A DNA stretch of 13,377 nucleotides, taken from contig SLJS01000396.1 of NCBI GenBank assembly GCA_007135015.1, positions 1 to 13,377 on the forward strand. The letters are read 5' to 3'. The notes under the pieces were generated by a model, which ran no database searches, was not told where the DNA came from, and saw nothing but the letters and a program-made list of their open reading frames with translations. Shown piece after piece: positions 7,307 through 13,377 of the stretch. The stretch comes from Alcanivorax sp. (lineage in GTDB: Bacteria > Pseudomonadota > Gammaproteobacteria > Pseudomonadales > Alcanivoracaceae). Every line of letters begins with the position of its first letter. The stretch's first letter is position 1. The position numbers were made by a program, and so were the translations under genes.

Positions 7307-7308
7307 AT
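7292..7308. promoter_or_regulatory. Zur-type operator (zinc box)
   Basis: The 17-base sequence ATGTTATGATATAACAT has perfect 7-base half-sites ATGTTAT and ATAACAT around a GAT spacer. It closely resembles the TGTTAT(A/G)NTATAACA core of known proteobacterial Zur boxes. It lies 48 bases upstream of the porin GTG and 145 bases before the thrS ATG, between divergent genes. It is an AT-rich island in GC-rich surroundings. Zur with zinc would bind here and repress both directions; zinc shortage would release both. Confidence 0.85.
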
Positions 7309-7321
7309 AACAATATTGCAA
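7294..7321 (-). promoter_or_regulatory. Candidate leftward promoter for porin-znuACB
   Basis: On the minus strand, TTGCAA (7321-7316) is followed after 16 bases by CATAAC (7299-7294), each matching 4 of 6 consensus bases. The -10 lies within the Zur-type palindrome, as expected for a Zur-repressed promoter. The leader to the GTG at 7244 would be about 40 bases. Confidence 0.4.
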
Positions 7322-7335
7322 GGGCTTCCCTGCAA
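7316..7335. other. Small inverted repeat in the thrS leader region
   Basis: TTGCA (7316-7320) pairs with TGCAA (7331-7335) and GGG (7322-7324) with CCC (7328-7330), with one bulged A and a 3-base loop. It lies immediately beyond the Zur box and would be near the 5' end of the thrS mRNA, where it could protect the message. Part of it also forms the leftward -35 candidate, so it may be a by-product of that. Confidence 0.3.
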
Positions 7336-7452
7336 CCGGGCACGGCTACCACTCGGCCAGCCGGTCCGCTTGCAGCCCGGTCAGTGATTACCTACCATTT
7401 CCCGGCTTCGGGCTCGTCCCGACATCACCAACCAGCGGAACCGCGGTCTCCC

Positions 7453-9369
7453 ATGACGATTTCCTACCGGCTGCCCGACGGGGCAACACTGGCGTTTGAT
7501 GCACCGGCCACCGGGCTGGACATTGCCGAGCGCATTGGCAAGAAACTGGCAAAACAGGCCCTGGCCGTGCGCGTCAACGGCGAGCTGCGCGATGTTTATC
7601 TGCCGGTGCCCGAAGACGCCGAGGTGGAGGTCATCACCCGCGACAGTGACGATGGCCTGGAGCTACTGCGCCACGACGCCGCCCATGTGATGGCCGAGGC
7701 GGTCCAGGAGCTGTTCCCGGATACCCAGGTGACCATCGGCCCGACCATCGAGAACGGTTTCTACTACGACTTCCACCGGGAGGAATCCTTCACGCCGGAG
7801 GACCTGGAAGCCATCGAGCAGCGCATGCGCGAGATCGTGCGACGCAACGAGGATATCCGCCGGGAGGTCTGGGACCGGGACGAAGCAGTGCGCTTTTTCC
7901 GGGAACAGGGCGAGGAATTCAAGGCGGAAATCATCCGCGACCTGCCGGAAGACGAGGAAGTCAGCATCTATCGCCAGGGAGACTTCCTGGATCTCTGCCG
8001 CGGCCCCCACCTGCCCAGTACCGGCAAGCTCGGCGACGGCTTCAGACTGACCAAGCTGGCGGGCGCCTACTGGCGCGGCGACAGCAGCCAGCCGCAATTA
8101 CAGCGCATCTACGGCACCGCCTGGCGGGACCGAAAGGAACTCAAGGCCTATCTGAAACAGGTGGAGGAGGCGGAAAAACGCGACCACCGCAAGCTCGGCC
8201 GGGAAATGGAACTGTTCCACCAGCAGGAAGAGGCCGTGGGCAGCATGTTCTGGCATCCGCGGGGCTGGCGCCTGCGCCAGCGCCTGGAGCAGTACATCCG
8301 CGAGAAGATGGAAAAACACGGATACCAGGAAGTCTGCACGCCGCAGATGATGGACCGCAGCCTCTGGGAGCGCTCCGGCCACTGGGACAAGTTCGGCGAT
8401 GACATGTTCACGCTGTGCACCCACGATGATCGCGAGCTGGCCATCAAGCCCATGAACTGCCCCGGTCATGTGCAGATCTTCAAGCAGGGCCTGAAGAGCT
8501 ACCGGGACCTGCCGGTGCGCATCGGCGAGTTCACCACCCTGTTCCGCAACGAAGCCCATGGCGCGTTGCACGGTCTGATGCGCGCGCGCACCTTCGGGCA
8601 GGACGACGCCCATATCTTCTGCACCGAAGAGCAGGTCAATGAGGAAACCGCCTCGTTCATCCGCATGCTCCGGGAGGTCTACGAGGCCTTCGGCTTTACC
8701 GACATCAGCGTGAAGTTCTCCGACCGCCCGGAAGTACGCGCCGGCGCCGACGAGGTCTGGGACCGGGCAGAAGCGTCGCTGAAACAGGCCGTCGAGAGCG
8801 TGGGTCTGGATTACACGCTCAACCCCGGCGAGGGCGCCTTTTACGGACCCAAGCTGGAGTTCGTGCTGCGCGATGCCATCGGCCGGGACTGGCAGTGCGG
8901 CACCCTGCAGGTGGACTTCGTGCTGCCGGAACGGCTCGATGCCACCTACCGCGCCGAGGACAGTTCCGAGCGCCGGCCGGTGATGCTTCACCGGGCCGTG
9001 CTCGGCTCGCTGGAGCGTTTTCTCGGCATTGTCATCGAATCCACCGCCGGACATCTGCCGCTGTGGCTCTCACCAATGCCGGTGATGGTCGCCACCATCG
9101 TCAATGCGGTGGACGACTACGCCATTGAAGTGCGCGACCGCCTGGCCGCCGCCGGTGTGCCCGCGGAGCTGGACCTGCGCAACGAGAAAATCAGCTACAA
9201 GGTGCGCGAGCATTCCGGCAAGAAGGTGCCGGTGATTCTGGTGGTCGGCGAGCGCGAGGCCGCCGAGGGCAAGGTGGCCATGCGCCGCCTGGGCAGCAAG
9301 GAAAACCGGGAGCTGGGGCTGGACGAAGCGATCGAGGAACTGGCCCGGCAACGCCAGTTGCCCCTGTAG
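7453..9369 (+). CDS. thrS: Threonyl-tRNA synthetase, probable zinc-responsive second copy
   Basis: A 638-residue class II synthetase that charges tRNA-Thr (E. coli enzyme 642). An N-terminal TGS domain (1-62) is followed by the editing domain with its zinc-like set H74, H78 (RHDAAH) and C182, H186 (CRGPH), then the catalytic core and an anticodon-binding domain (about 535-638). Catalytic zinc ligands are all present: C336 (MNCPGH), H387 (DDAH), H513 (MLHR). Motif 2 is FRNEAHGALHGLMRART. The ATG at 7453 is preferred because TGS starts there (MTISYRLPDG), although its ribosome-binding site is weak; the frame extends back to a GTG at 7384. It is divergent from a zinc-uptake operon, shares a Zur-box region with it, and is followed by hisI and cysS rather than infC. 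These facts point to a Zur-controlled paralogue; a sole thrS cannot be excluded from this window. The C-terminal half (AGHLPLWLSP, LDLRNEKISYKVREHS) reads closer to alphaproteobacterial enzymes by my recall. Confidence 0.93.
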   Translation: MTISYRLPDGATLAFDAPATGLDIAERIGKKLAKQALAVRVNGELRDVYLPVPEDAEVEVITRDSDDGLELLRHDAAHVMAEAVQELFPDTQVTIGPTIENGFYYDFHREESFTPEDLEAIEQRMREIVRRNEDIRREVWDRDEAVRFFREQGEEFKAEIIRDLPEDEEVSIYRQGDFLDLCRGPHLPSTGKLGDGFRLTKLAGAYWRGDSSQPQLQRIYGTAWRDRKELKAYLKQVEEAEKRDHRKLGREMELFHQQEEAVGSMFWHPRGWRLRQRLEQYIREKMEKHGYQEVCTPQMMDRSLWERSGHWDKFGDDMFTLCTHDDRELAIKPMNCPGHVQIFKQGLKSYRDLPVRIGEFTTLFRNEAHGALHGLMRARTFGQDDAHIFCTEEQVNEETASFIRMLREVYEAFGFTDISVKFSDRPEVRAGADEVWDRAEASLKQAVESVGLDYTLNPGEGAFYGPKLEFVLRDAIGRDWQCGTLQVDFVLPERLDATYRAEDSSERRPVMLHRAVLGSLERFLGIVIESTAGHLPLWLSPMPVMVATIVNAVDDYAIEVRDRLAAAGVPAELDLRNEKISYKVREHSGKKVPVILVVGEREAAEGKVAMRRLGSKENRELGLDEAIEELARQRQLPL

Positions 9370-9387
9370 GAGCGGCGCTTGCGCCGC
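9365..9387 (+). repeat. GTAG-type REP hairpin overlapping the thrS stop codon
   Basis: GTAGGA (9366-9371) leads into a perfect hairpin, GCGGCGC (9372-9378), TT, GCGCCGC (9381-9387). This layout, a GTAG tetranucleotide ahead of a GC-rich palindrome, is that of REP elements of Pseudomonas and related gammaproteobacteria mobilised by RAYT transposases. The TAG inside GTAG is the thrS stop. It may stabilise or partly terminate the message before hisI. It is the only such copy I see in the window. Confidence 0.6.
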
Positions 9388-9536
9388 AAAGCTTCCAGAG
9401 CGGTTCAAGCCGGTTCGCGGTGCAACTCCCACAACGCCGACAGGAGGCAGGCCCGGCGTAGGCCGCCACAGAACCCTGCAACGGGCTGGCCAACCGGCTA
9501 TGCTGGTCCCTGCAGGCAAACCGACGGAAGCACGCC

Positions 9537-9968
9537 ATGTTCAAGGAAAACGAGGCACGGGAAAGCGGCTTCAGCGTGGCGCTGGACGAGGCGCTGGATG
9601 CGCTTGCCTTCAACAGCGACGGTCTGGTTCCCGCCATCGCCCGCCAGCATGATACCGGCGAAGTGCTGATGCTGGCCTGGATGAATCGCGAGGCGCTGGA
9701 AGAAACCCTGCGCACCGGCCGGGTGTGCTACTGGTCACGCTCGCGCGCCGCACTCTGGCGCAAGGGCGAGTCCTCCGGGCAGACACAGCAGCTTGTCGAG
9801 TTGCGCATTGATTGCGACGGCGACACGATACTGCTGAACGTCAACCAGAAAGGCCCGGCCTGTCACACCGGCCGGCGTGACTGCTTTTACTGGAAAGCCG
9901 ACGGCGAGCGCGTGGTGCTGGACCGCGAACCGCTGGTCGACCCGCAAACCCTGTACAAGAAATCCTGA
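9537..9968 (+). CDS. hisI: Phosphoribosyl-AMP cyclohydrolase (HisI), probable zinc-responsive copy
   Basis: A 143-residue enzyme opening the purine ring of phosphoribosyl-AMP in histidine synthesis. Conserved blocks are VLMLAWMNREAL (43-54), YWSRSRAALWRKGESSGQ (65-82), the metal-binding DCDGD (92-96) and KGPACHTGRRDCFYW (105-119). The zinc cysteines C93, C109 and C116 are all kept, as are the DxDGD-type magnesium residues. It is a stand-alone HisI with no HisE fusion and no other his gene nearby, which suggests a duplicate outside the main his operon. It follows thrS by 167 bases (including the REP hairpin); a weak internal promoter candidate (CTGCAA, 17 bases, TATGCT at 9499-9504) lies in that gap. 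Its TGA shares one base with the cysS ATG, so translation is coupled. Expected location is the cytoplasm. Confidence 0.92.
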   Translation: MFKENEARESGFSVALDEALDALAFNSDGLVPAIARQHDTGEVLMLAWMNREALEETLRTGRVCYWSRSRAALWRKGESSGQTQQLVELRIDCDGDTILLNVNQKGPACHTGRRDCFYWKADGERVVLDREPLVDPQTLYKKS

Positions 9969-11347
9969 TGACGCTGCGCATTCACAACACCCTTTCCGGG
10001 AAAAAGGAAGACTTTGTCCCGCTGGACCCGAACCGCATCACGCTCTATGTGTGCGGGCCCACGGTGTACAACTATGTGCATATCGGCAACGCCCGGCCAG
10101 TGGTGGTCTTCGATGTGCTCTACCGCCTGCTGTCGCGCCTGTATCCCGAGGTGCGCTACGCGCGCAATATCACCGACATCGATGACAAGATCATCGATGC
10201 CGCCAAGGCCAATGACGAACCCATCGGCGAACTCACGGAACGCTTTACCGACGCCTTTGAACAGGACATGGCGCAGCTCGGCGCGCTGCGGCCCACAATA
10301 GAGCCGAAGGCCACCGATCATGTCGGCGACATGATCTCGATGATCGAGACCCTGGTGAACAATGGGCACGCCTATGAGGCCGAGGGCCATGTGCTGTTCG
10401 CCGTGGAAAGCATGGAAGGCTACGGAAAACTCTCGAAACGCTCACTGGAGGACATGCTTGCCGGCGCCCGGGTGGAAGTGGCTTCCTACAAACGCCACCC
10501 GGGTGATTTCGTGCTCTGGAAGCCCAGCAGTGATGACCAGCCCGGCTGGGACTCGCCCTGGGGGCGCGGGCGGCCGGGCTGGCATATCGAGTGTTCGGCG
10601 ATGATCCATCGTCATCTCGGCGATGTCATCGATATCCATGGCGGCGGCCAGGACCTGATCTTTCCCCACCACGAGAACGAGATCGCCCAGGGCTGCTGCG
10701 CCCACGGCACCGACTACGTGCGCTACTGGATGCACAACGGCTACATCAATATCGAAGGCGAGAAGATGTCCAAGTCCCTGGGCAACTTCCGCCTGGTGCG
10801 CGACCTGCTCAACGAGTGGGACGGTGAGGTTCTGCGCTTTGCCCTGCTCTCGGCCCACTATCGCTCGCCGCTGAATTTCAACCCGGAGCTGCTCGAGCAG
10901 GCACGTTCCAGTCTGGATCATCTCTATCGCGCGCTGCGAGACCATGCCGGGCAGGAGAAGCCCGATTGCACCCTCGCTGAGGATCACCCGGTGCTTTCCG
11001 CCCTGGGCGACGACCTCAATACGCCGGAGGCGATCAGCGCCCTGCACGCCATTGCCACAAGGCTGAACAAGGCAACCGGCGAACAGCGCGGTGCCATTCA
11101 TGCCGAGCTGCGCACCGCCGCCGGCCTGCTCGGACTGCTGCAGCGCGATCCGCAGGAATGGTTTCAGGGCGCCGCCGGCGAACAGGGCACGCTTTCAGCG
11201 GAAGAAATCGAACGTCTCGTCGCGGAACGAAGCCGGGCCAAGAAGGAACGGGACTTTACCCGTGCCGACGCCATTCGCGAGCAACTGCTGCAGGAAGGCA
11301 TCGTGCTGGAAGACACCCGCGAGGGTACGCGCTGGTCACGAAGCTGA
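9968..11347 (+). CDS. cysS: Cysteinyl-tRNA synthetase, probable zinc-responsive second copy
   Basis: A 459-residue class I synthetase that charges tRNA-Cys (E. coli enzyme 461). Zinc ligands match the E. coli set: C29 (YVCGPTVYN), C209 (WHIECSAM), H234 and E238 (PHHENE). The HIGH motif reads HIGN (38-41) and KMSKS is at 266-270; the anticodon-binding helical part follows and the C-terminus ends KERDFTRADAIREQLLQEGI as usual. Vertebrate-like zinc recognition of cysteine implies that the enzyme still needs zinc. The segment YNYVHIGNARPVVVFDVLYRLL resembles alphaproteobacterial CysRS, as I recall it, more than the HIGHAR type of most gammaproteobacteria. This fits a horizontally acquired or Zur-linked paralogue. 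The start is fixed by the TGATG overlap with hisI. The gene converges on the substrate-binding protein gene 47 bases downstream. Confidence 0.93.
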   Translation: MTLRIHNTLSGKKEDFVPLDPNRITLYVCGPTVYNYVHIGNARPVVVFDVLYRLLSRLYPEVRYARNITDIDDKIIDAAKANDEPIGELTERFTDAFEQDMAQLGALRPTIEPKATDHVGDMISMIETLVNNGHAYEAEGHVLFAVESMEGYGKLSKRSLEDMLAGARVEVASYKRHPGDFVLWKPSSDDQPGWDSPWGRGRPGWHIECSAMIHRHLGDVIDIHGGGQDLIFPHHENEIAQGCCAHGTDYVRYWMHNGYINIEGEKMSKSLGNFRLVRDLLNEWDGEVLRFALLSAHYRSPLNFNPELLEQARSSLDHLYRALRDHAGQEKPDCTLAEDHPVLSALGDDLNTPEAISALHAIATRLNKATGEQRGAIHAELRTAAGLLGLLQRDPQEWFQGAAGEQGTLSAEEIERLVAERSRAKKERDFTRADAIREQLLQEGIVLEDTREGTRWSRS

Positions 11348-11394
11348 CAGGCCGCTGAGCCAATCTCCCGTGCCGTGGCTTCTTCCCATCGCGT

Positions 11395-12153
11395 TCATTG
11401 CGGGATCCGGAGCCTCTCATCCGATGACAGGGACACGACGCCCTCGTCGGGCAACTCGAGAAAGCGCTGGTAGGCACTGGTCACCGACAGGGAGTCGATT
11501 TCCCCGAGCATCACATCCAGCTCCTCGGCCAGCTCCCGACCGTTTTCACCGTGCACGGCGAAACCCGCCGGAATGGAAAAGAGGTTGCGGTAATGGACGC
11601 CCTCGATACCCAGACGCGAAAGCGTGTCGAAGGTGGAAGCCCGTTCGAAAAGCAGCGCGTCCACCCGTCCGGTGGCGAGCATGCGCGCCAGGTTGGTCAG
11701 CGAAGATTCACGGAACTGGTCGACGGGCACACCGGTGAGCTCGGAGAAGAATTCGCCGTTGCCCCGGGGCACGCCGATGATCAGGGCTTCCAGGTTGTCC
11801 GGATCCAGATTCTCCGGTTCCAGCGCATAAAGGTCCGAGCGGGTATCGAAATGCCAGTCCAGCTCCCGGGCCCAGCCATAGAACTCATCGGTCTCCTTGC
11901 CCAGGGGCACTGGCCCCAGCATGTCCGCCGCCCCCATCCGGACCTCGTGCTTGGCACGGCTGTACGGCATGATACGGATGTTGAACTTCAGCCCGGAAGC
12001 CTGCTCCAGCTCGGCAAGCAGCTCCGCCGCCAGGCCGGAGCCGTCCTCGTTGACCAGTGGCGGAAAGGGCTCCAGCCGGACCTCCACCTCCTGTGCACCC
12101 AGCGGCAGCCAGTGGAGTGCGAACAACAGCAGAATCAGAAAGCGTGATTTCAT
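11395..12153 (-). CDS. Periplasmic substrate-binding protein (family 3-like, amino-acid type), orphan
   Basis: A 252-residue exported protein. Residues 1-21 (MKSRFLILLLFALHWLPLGA then Q) form a signal peptide. The mature part shows the bilobed pattern of polar-amino-acid binding proteins: EPFPPLVNEDGSGLAAELLAELEQASGL (about 25-53), a central domain with GADMLGPVPLG, and a second-lobe stretch LARMLATGRVDALLFE. No permease or ATPase is nearby, so it may be a sensor or an orphan; many such proteins in gammaproteobacteria have no known ligand. I chose the ATG at 12153 because AGGGGAA lies 3-4 bases upstream and the signal peptide starts there; upstream in-frame starts to 12189 lack this. It converges with cysS and is divergent from yidD, with about 100 bases between the latter two. 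Confidence 0.75.
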   Translation of the reverse strand: MKSRFLILLLFALHWLPLGAQEVEVRLEPFPPLVNEDGSGLAAELLAELEQASGLKFNIRIMPYSRAKHEVRMGAADMLGPVPLGKETDEFYGWARELDWHFDTRSDLYALEPENLDPDNLEALIIGVPRGNGEFFSELTGVPVDQFRESSLTNLARMLATGRVDALLFERASTFDTLSRLGIEGVHYRNLFSIPAGFAVHGENGRELAEELDVMLGEIDSLSVTSAYQRFLELPDEGVVSLSSDERLRIPQ

Positions 12154-12254
12154 CGTTCCCCTTGTACGCATGATGCCCGCGGGGGACAATCCCGGCTGTC
12201 GGCCCGTGCCGACGAACAGTCGCCGTACACAGCCTCCGAGAGCCCGACGTAACC

Positions 12255-12515
12255 GTGAAACATCTTCTTCTTGGCCTGATCCGTATCTATCAGTTTTTCC
12301 TCAGCCCCTGGGTGGGCAATCAGTGCCGCTTTTACCCCACCTGCTCGGAGTACGCACGGCTTGCCGTCCTCCACCACGGAAGCCTGCGCGGAAGCTGGCT
12401 GGCCCTGCGCCGCCTGGGCAAATGCCATCCCTGGCATCCTGGTGGCATCGACCCGGTCCCGGGCGTGCCGCTGCCGGCGGACGAGCAGGAATCTTCGCCG
12501 GGCCCGGAGCAATGA
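12255..12515 (+). CDS. yidD: YidD, membrane protein insertion efficiency factor
   Basis: An 86-residue protein with the full YidD signature: an amphipathic N-terminus (KHLLLGLIRIYQFFLSPWVG), CRFYPTCSEYA (24-34, C24 and C30), G-rich spacing, and GKCHPWHPGGIDPVPG (55-70). YidD sits at the inner face of the cytoplasmic membrane and aids YidC-dependent membrane insertion. It normally lies between rnpA and yidC beside rpmH; here none of these is present, so this is a relocated or second copy. The start is a GTG at 12255 and the ribosome-binding site is weak. The usual C-terminal tail is short. It may share control with the outer-membrane barrel gene 113 bases downstream, but that gap has its own candidate promoter. 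Confidence 0.9.
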   Translation: MKHLLLGLIRIYQFFLSPWVGNQCRFYPTCSEYARLAVLHHGSLRGSWLALRRLGKCHPWHPGGIDPVPGVPLPADEQESSPGPEQ

Positions 12516-12593
12516 ACCGCGGAGGAACGATGACGCTGCTCGATCACCCGCCCACCAGCGCGGACGTCTTTCGCCGGGGGCGATCAAATTGGG

Positions 12594-12599
12594 TACAAT
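12594..12599 (+). promoter_or_regulatory. Candidate -10 box for the small barrel gene
   Basis: TACAAT at 12594-12599 lies 30 bases before the ATG at 12629, in a short AT-richer patch (CAAATTGGGTACAAT). I see no good -35 element about 17 bases upstream. It may allow expression independent of yidD. Confidence 0.3.
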
Positions 12600-12628
12600 C
12601 CGGCCAGTCGGCCATGAGGATACCGGGC

Positions 12629-13162
12629 ATGAGAACTTTCCTGATCACCCTGGTGCTGCTTGTCAGCCCCACCCTGGCAGCGGCATCCAGCGGTTATGCC
12701 TCGCTCAGTTATGTATTCGCGTCAGTGGAACCCAAGGACGCGGACAGCAGCGCCGATGTCAATGCAGTGCAGTTCAGCTTCGGCAGCTGGCTGAACCCGG
12801 ACAGCACCTTCGGCGTGGAAGGGCGAATCGGTCTCGGCTTCGGGGAGGACTCGGCCCGGTTCCCGGACGCGGATAACCGTGACGTGGAGATCAACCGCTA
12901 CTTCGGCGGCTATGCCCGCGCCCAGTTTCCGGACACCCTGCCTGTCCGTCCCTACGGCCTGCTCGGGGTTACCCGGGTGGAGACCACCGAACGCCTGCCG
13001 GACCGAAGCCGCTCGGAGAACTACAACGACTTCTCGCTGGGCTTCGGCTTCGACGTGACCCTGGACCACAACATCTACGCGAACCTGGAATTTCTCCGGG
13101 CCGTGGACCGGGGCACCCGCCAGATCAGCTTCCTGAGCCTGGGGCTCGGCGGAAGGTTCTAG
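12629..13162 (+). CDS. Small outer-membrane beta-barrel protein
   Basis: A 177-residue exported protein. Residues 1-19 (MRTFLITLVLLVSPTLAAA) form a signal peptide. The mature part alternates hydrophobic and polar residues with many aromatic/Gly turns (YASLSYVFASVEP, VNAVQFSFGSWL, GVEGRIGLGFGE, YFGGYARAQFP, DFSLGFGFDVTLD) and ends LGLGGRF. This pattern and the terminal Phe fit an eight-stranded OmpA/OmpW-like barrel (porin-family outer-membrane beta-barrel domain). Function is unknown; small barrels can be adhesins, lipid-handling proteins or structural. The ATG at 12629 is chosen because GAGG lies 9 bases upstream and the signal peptide starts there; an ATG at 12614 in the same frame has no ribosome-binding site. 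It follows yidD on the same strand. Confidence 0.8.
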   Translation: MRTFLITLVLLVSPTLAAASSGYASLSYVFASVEPKDADSSADVNAVQFSFGSWLNPDSTFGVEGRIGLGFGEDSARFPDADNRDVEINRYFGGYARAQFPDTLPVRPYGLLGVTRVETTERLPDRSRSENYNDFSLGFGFDVTLDHNIYANLEFLRAVDRGTRQISFLSLGLGGRF

Positions 13163-13293
13163 CCCGGATATTGCACCAAACCACTCAACTATAGTCGAAG
13201 GTAAGCGTGATGATACGGGCCTTTCAGAGGCTCCCGGCCGGGTGGTTAATTGATACATTACGTTTGCCCATGCACTTCGCTTGGTCTGGCCGC

Positions 13294-13359
13294 CGTCAGG
13301 CGCACGTGCTCCTTCAACCGTAGTCCCTGCTACGGTTTCAGTCGCGAGCACGCCTGACG
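13294..13359. repeat. Large compound inverted repeat near the right edge
   Basis: Outer arms CGTCAGGCG (13294-13302) and CGCCTGACG (13351-13359) pair perfectly. TGCTC (13307-13311) pairs with GAGCA (13346-13350) after a 4-base bulge. AACCGTAG (13316-13323) pairs with CTACGGTT (13330-13337) around a 6-base loop. In all, 22 base pairs fold into one long hairpin. The surrounding 215 bases (13163-13377) contain no convincing gene. No T-run follows on either strand, so it is not an ordinary terminator. A mobile-element end, integron-type recombination site or dispersed intergenic repeat are all possible. Confidence 0.6.
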
Positions 13360-13377
13360 ACGCCCATCCGCGGCGCA

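Noticed and set aside
5754..7310. Plus-strand open frame of 518 codons
   Set aside because: It mirrors the porin gene on the other strand. The minus frame has a signal peptide, a ribosome-binding site and a barrel C-terminus; this one has none.
8098..9054. Minus-strand open frame of 318 codons inside thrS
   Set aside because: Shadow of the threonyl-tRNA synthetase gene; no motifs and no ribosome-binding site.
11348..11394. Convergent terminator between cysS and the substrate-binding protein gene
   Set aside because: No stable inverted repeat or T-run is visible in the 47-base gap.
13217..13235. Imperfect hairpin GGGCCT/AGGC-CCC as terminator of the small barrel gene
   Set aside because: The stem is short with a bulge and no T-run follows on either strand.
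13300..13306. Minus-strand GTGCGCC, like the 5' end of a group II intron next to a hairpin
   Set aside because: No reverse transcriptase, no domain V, and the barrel gene lies only about 140 bases away, so there is no room for an intron.
1..13377. tRNA, rRNA, CRISPR array or complete insertion sequence
   Set aside because: No cloverleaf, rRNA core, regularly spaced direct repeats or transposase reading frame was found.

Overview
This is a GC-rich chromosomal window (about 60% GC by eye) from a bacterium that is most likely a gammaproteobacterium. The double-membrane genes (outer-membrane barrels, a ZnuABC importer, YidD), the Zur-type operator and a GTAG-type REP hairpin all fit that, but nothing here fixes a genus. 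The many acidic residues in several proteins are compatible with a marine or halophilic host.

The centre (about 3.4-11.35 kb) reads as a zinc-starvation island built around one divergent promoter region (7245-7452). A near-perfect Zur-type palindrome, ATGTTAT-gat-ATAACAT, sits at 7292-7308 and overlaps the likely -10 regions of promoters pointing both ways. Leftward lie a histidine-rich outer-membrane porin-like protein, then znuA (periplasmic zinc-binding protein), znuC (ATPase) and znuB (permease). This set could carry zinc from the outer membrane to the cytoplasm. Rightward lie thrS, hisI and cysS, three enzymes that normally need zinc. They do not sit in their usual contexts: no infC-rpmI-rplT follows thrS, no his operon surrounds hisI, and hisI and cysS overlap as TGATG. 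They are best read as second, zinc-responsive copies. All three keep every zinc-ligand residue I can locate, so they do not look like zinc-free replacements.

Left of znuB, on the same strand, is a two-gene unit: a 724-residue tandem-GAF/HD-GYP signalling protein with an unusually long insertion in its catalytic domain, and an M23-type envelope peptidase whose HxH zinc motif reads HLC. At the far left (1-300) is a scar: the first 24 codons of a GxxExxY-family gene, preceded by a CGCCAAG repeat, run into unrelated sequence.

Right of cysS, in convergent orientation, is an orphan periplasmic substrate-binding protein. Divergent from it is a stand-alone yidD, followed by a small outer-membrane beta-barrel protein. 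The last 215 bases hold no convincing gene but contain a large compound inverted repeat (13294-13359) that looks like the edge of a dispersed element. No rRNA, tRNA, CRISPR array or complete insertion sequence was seen.
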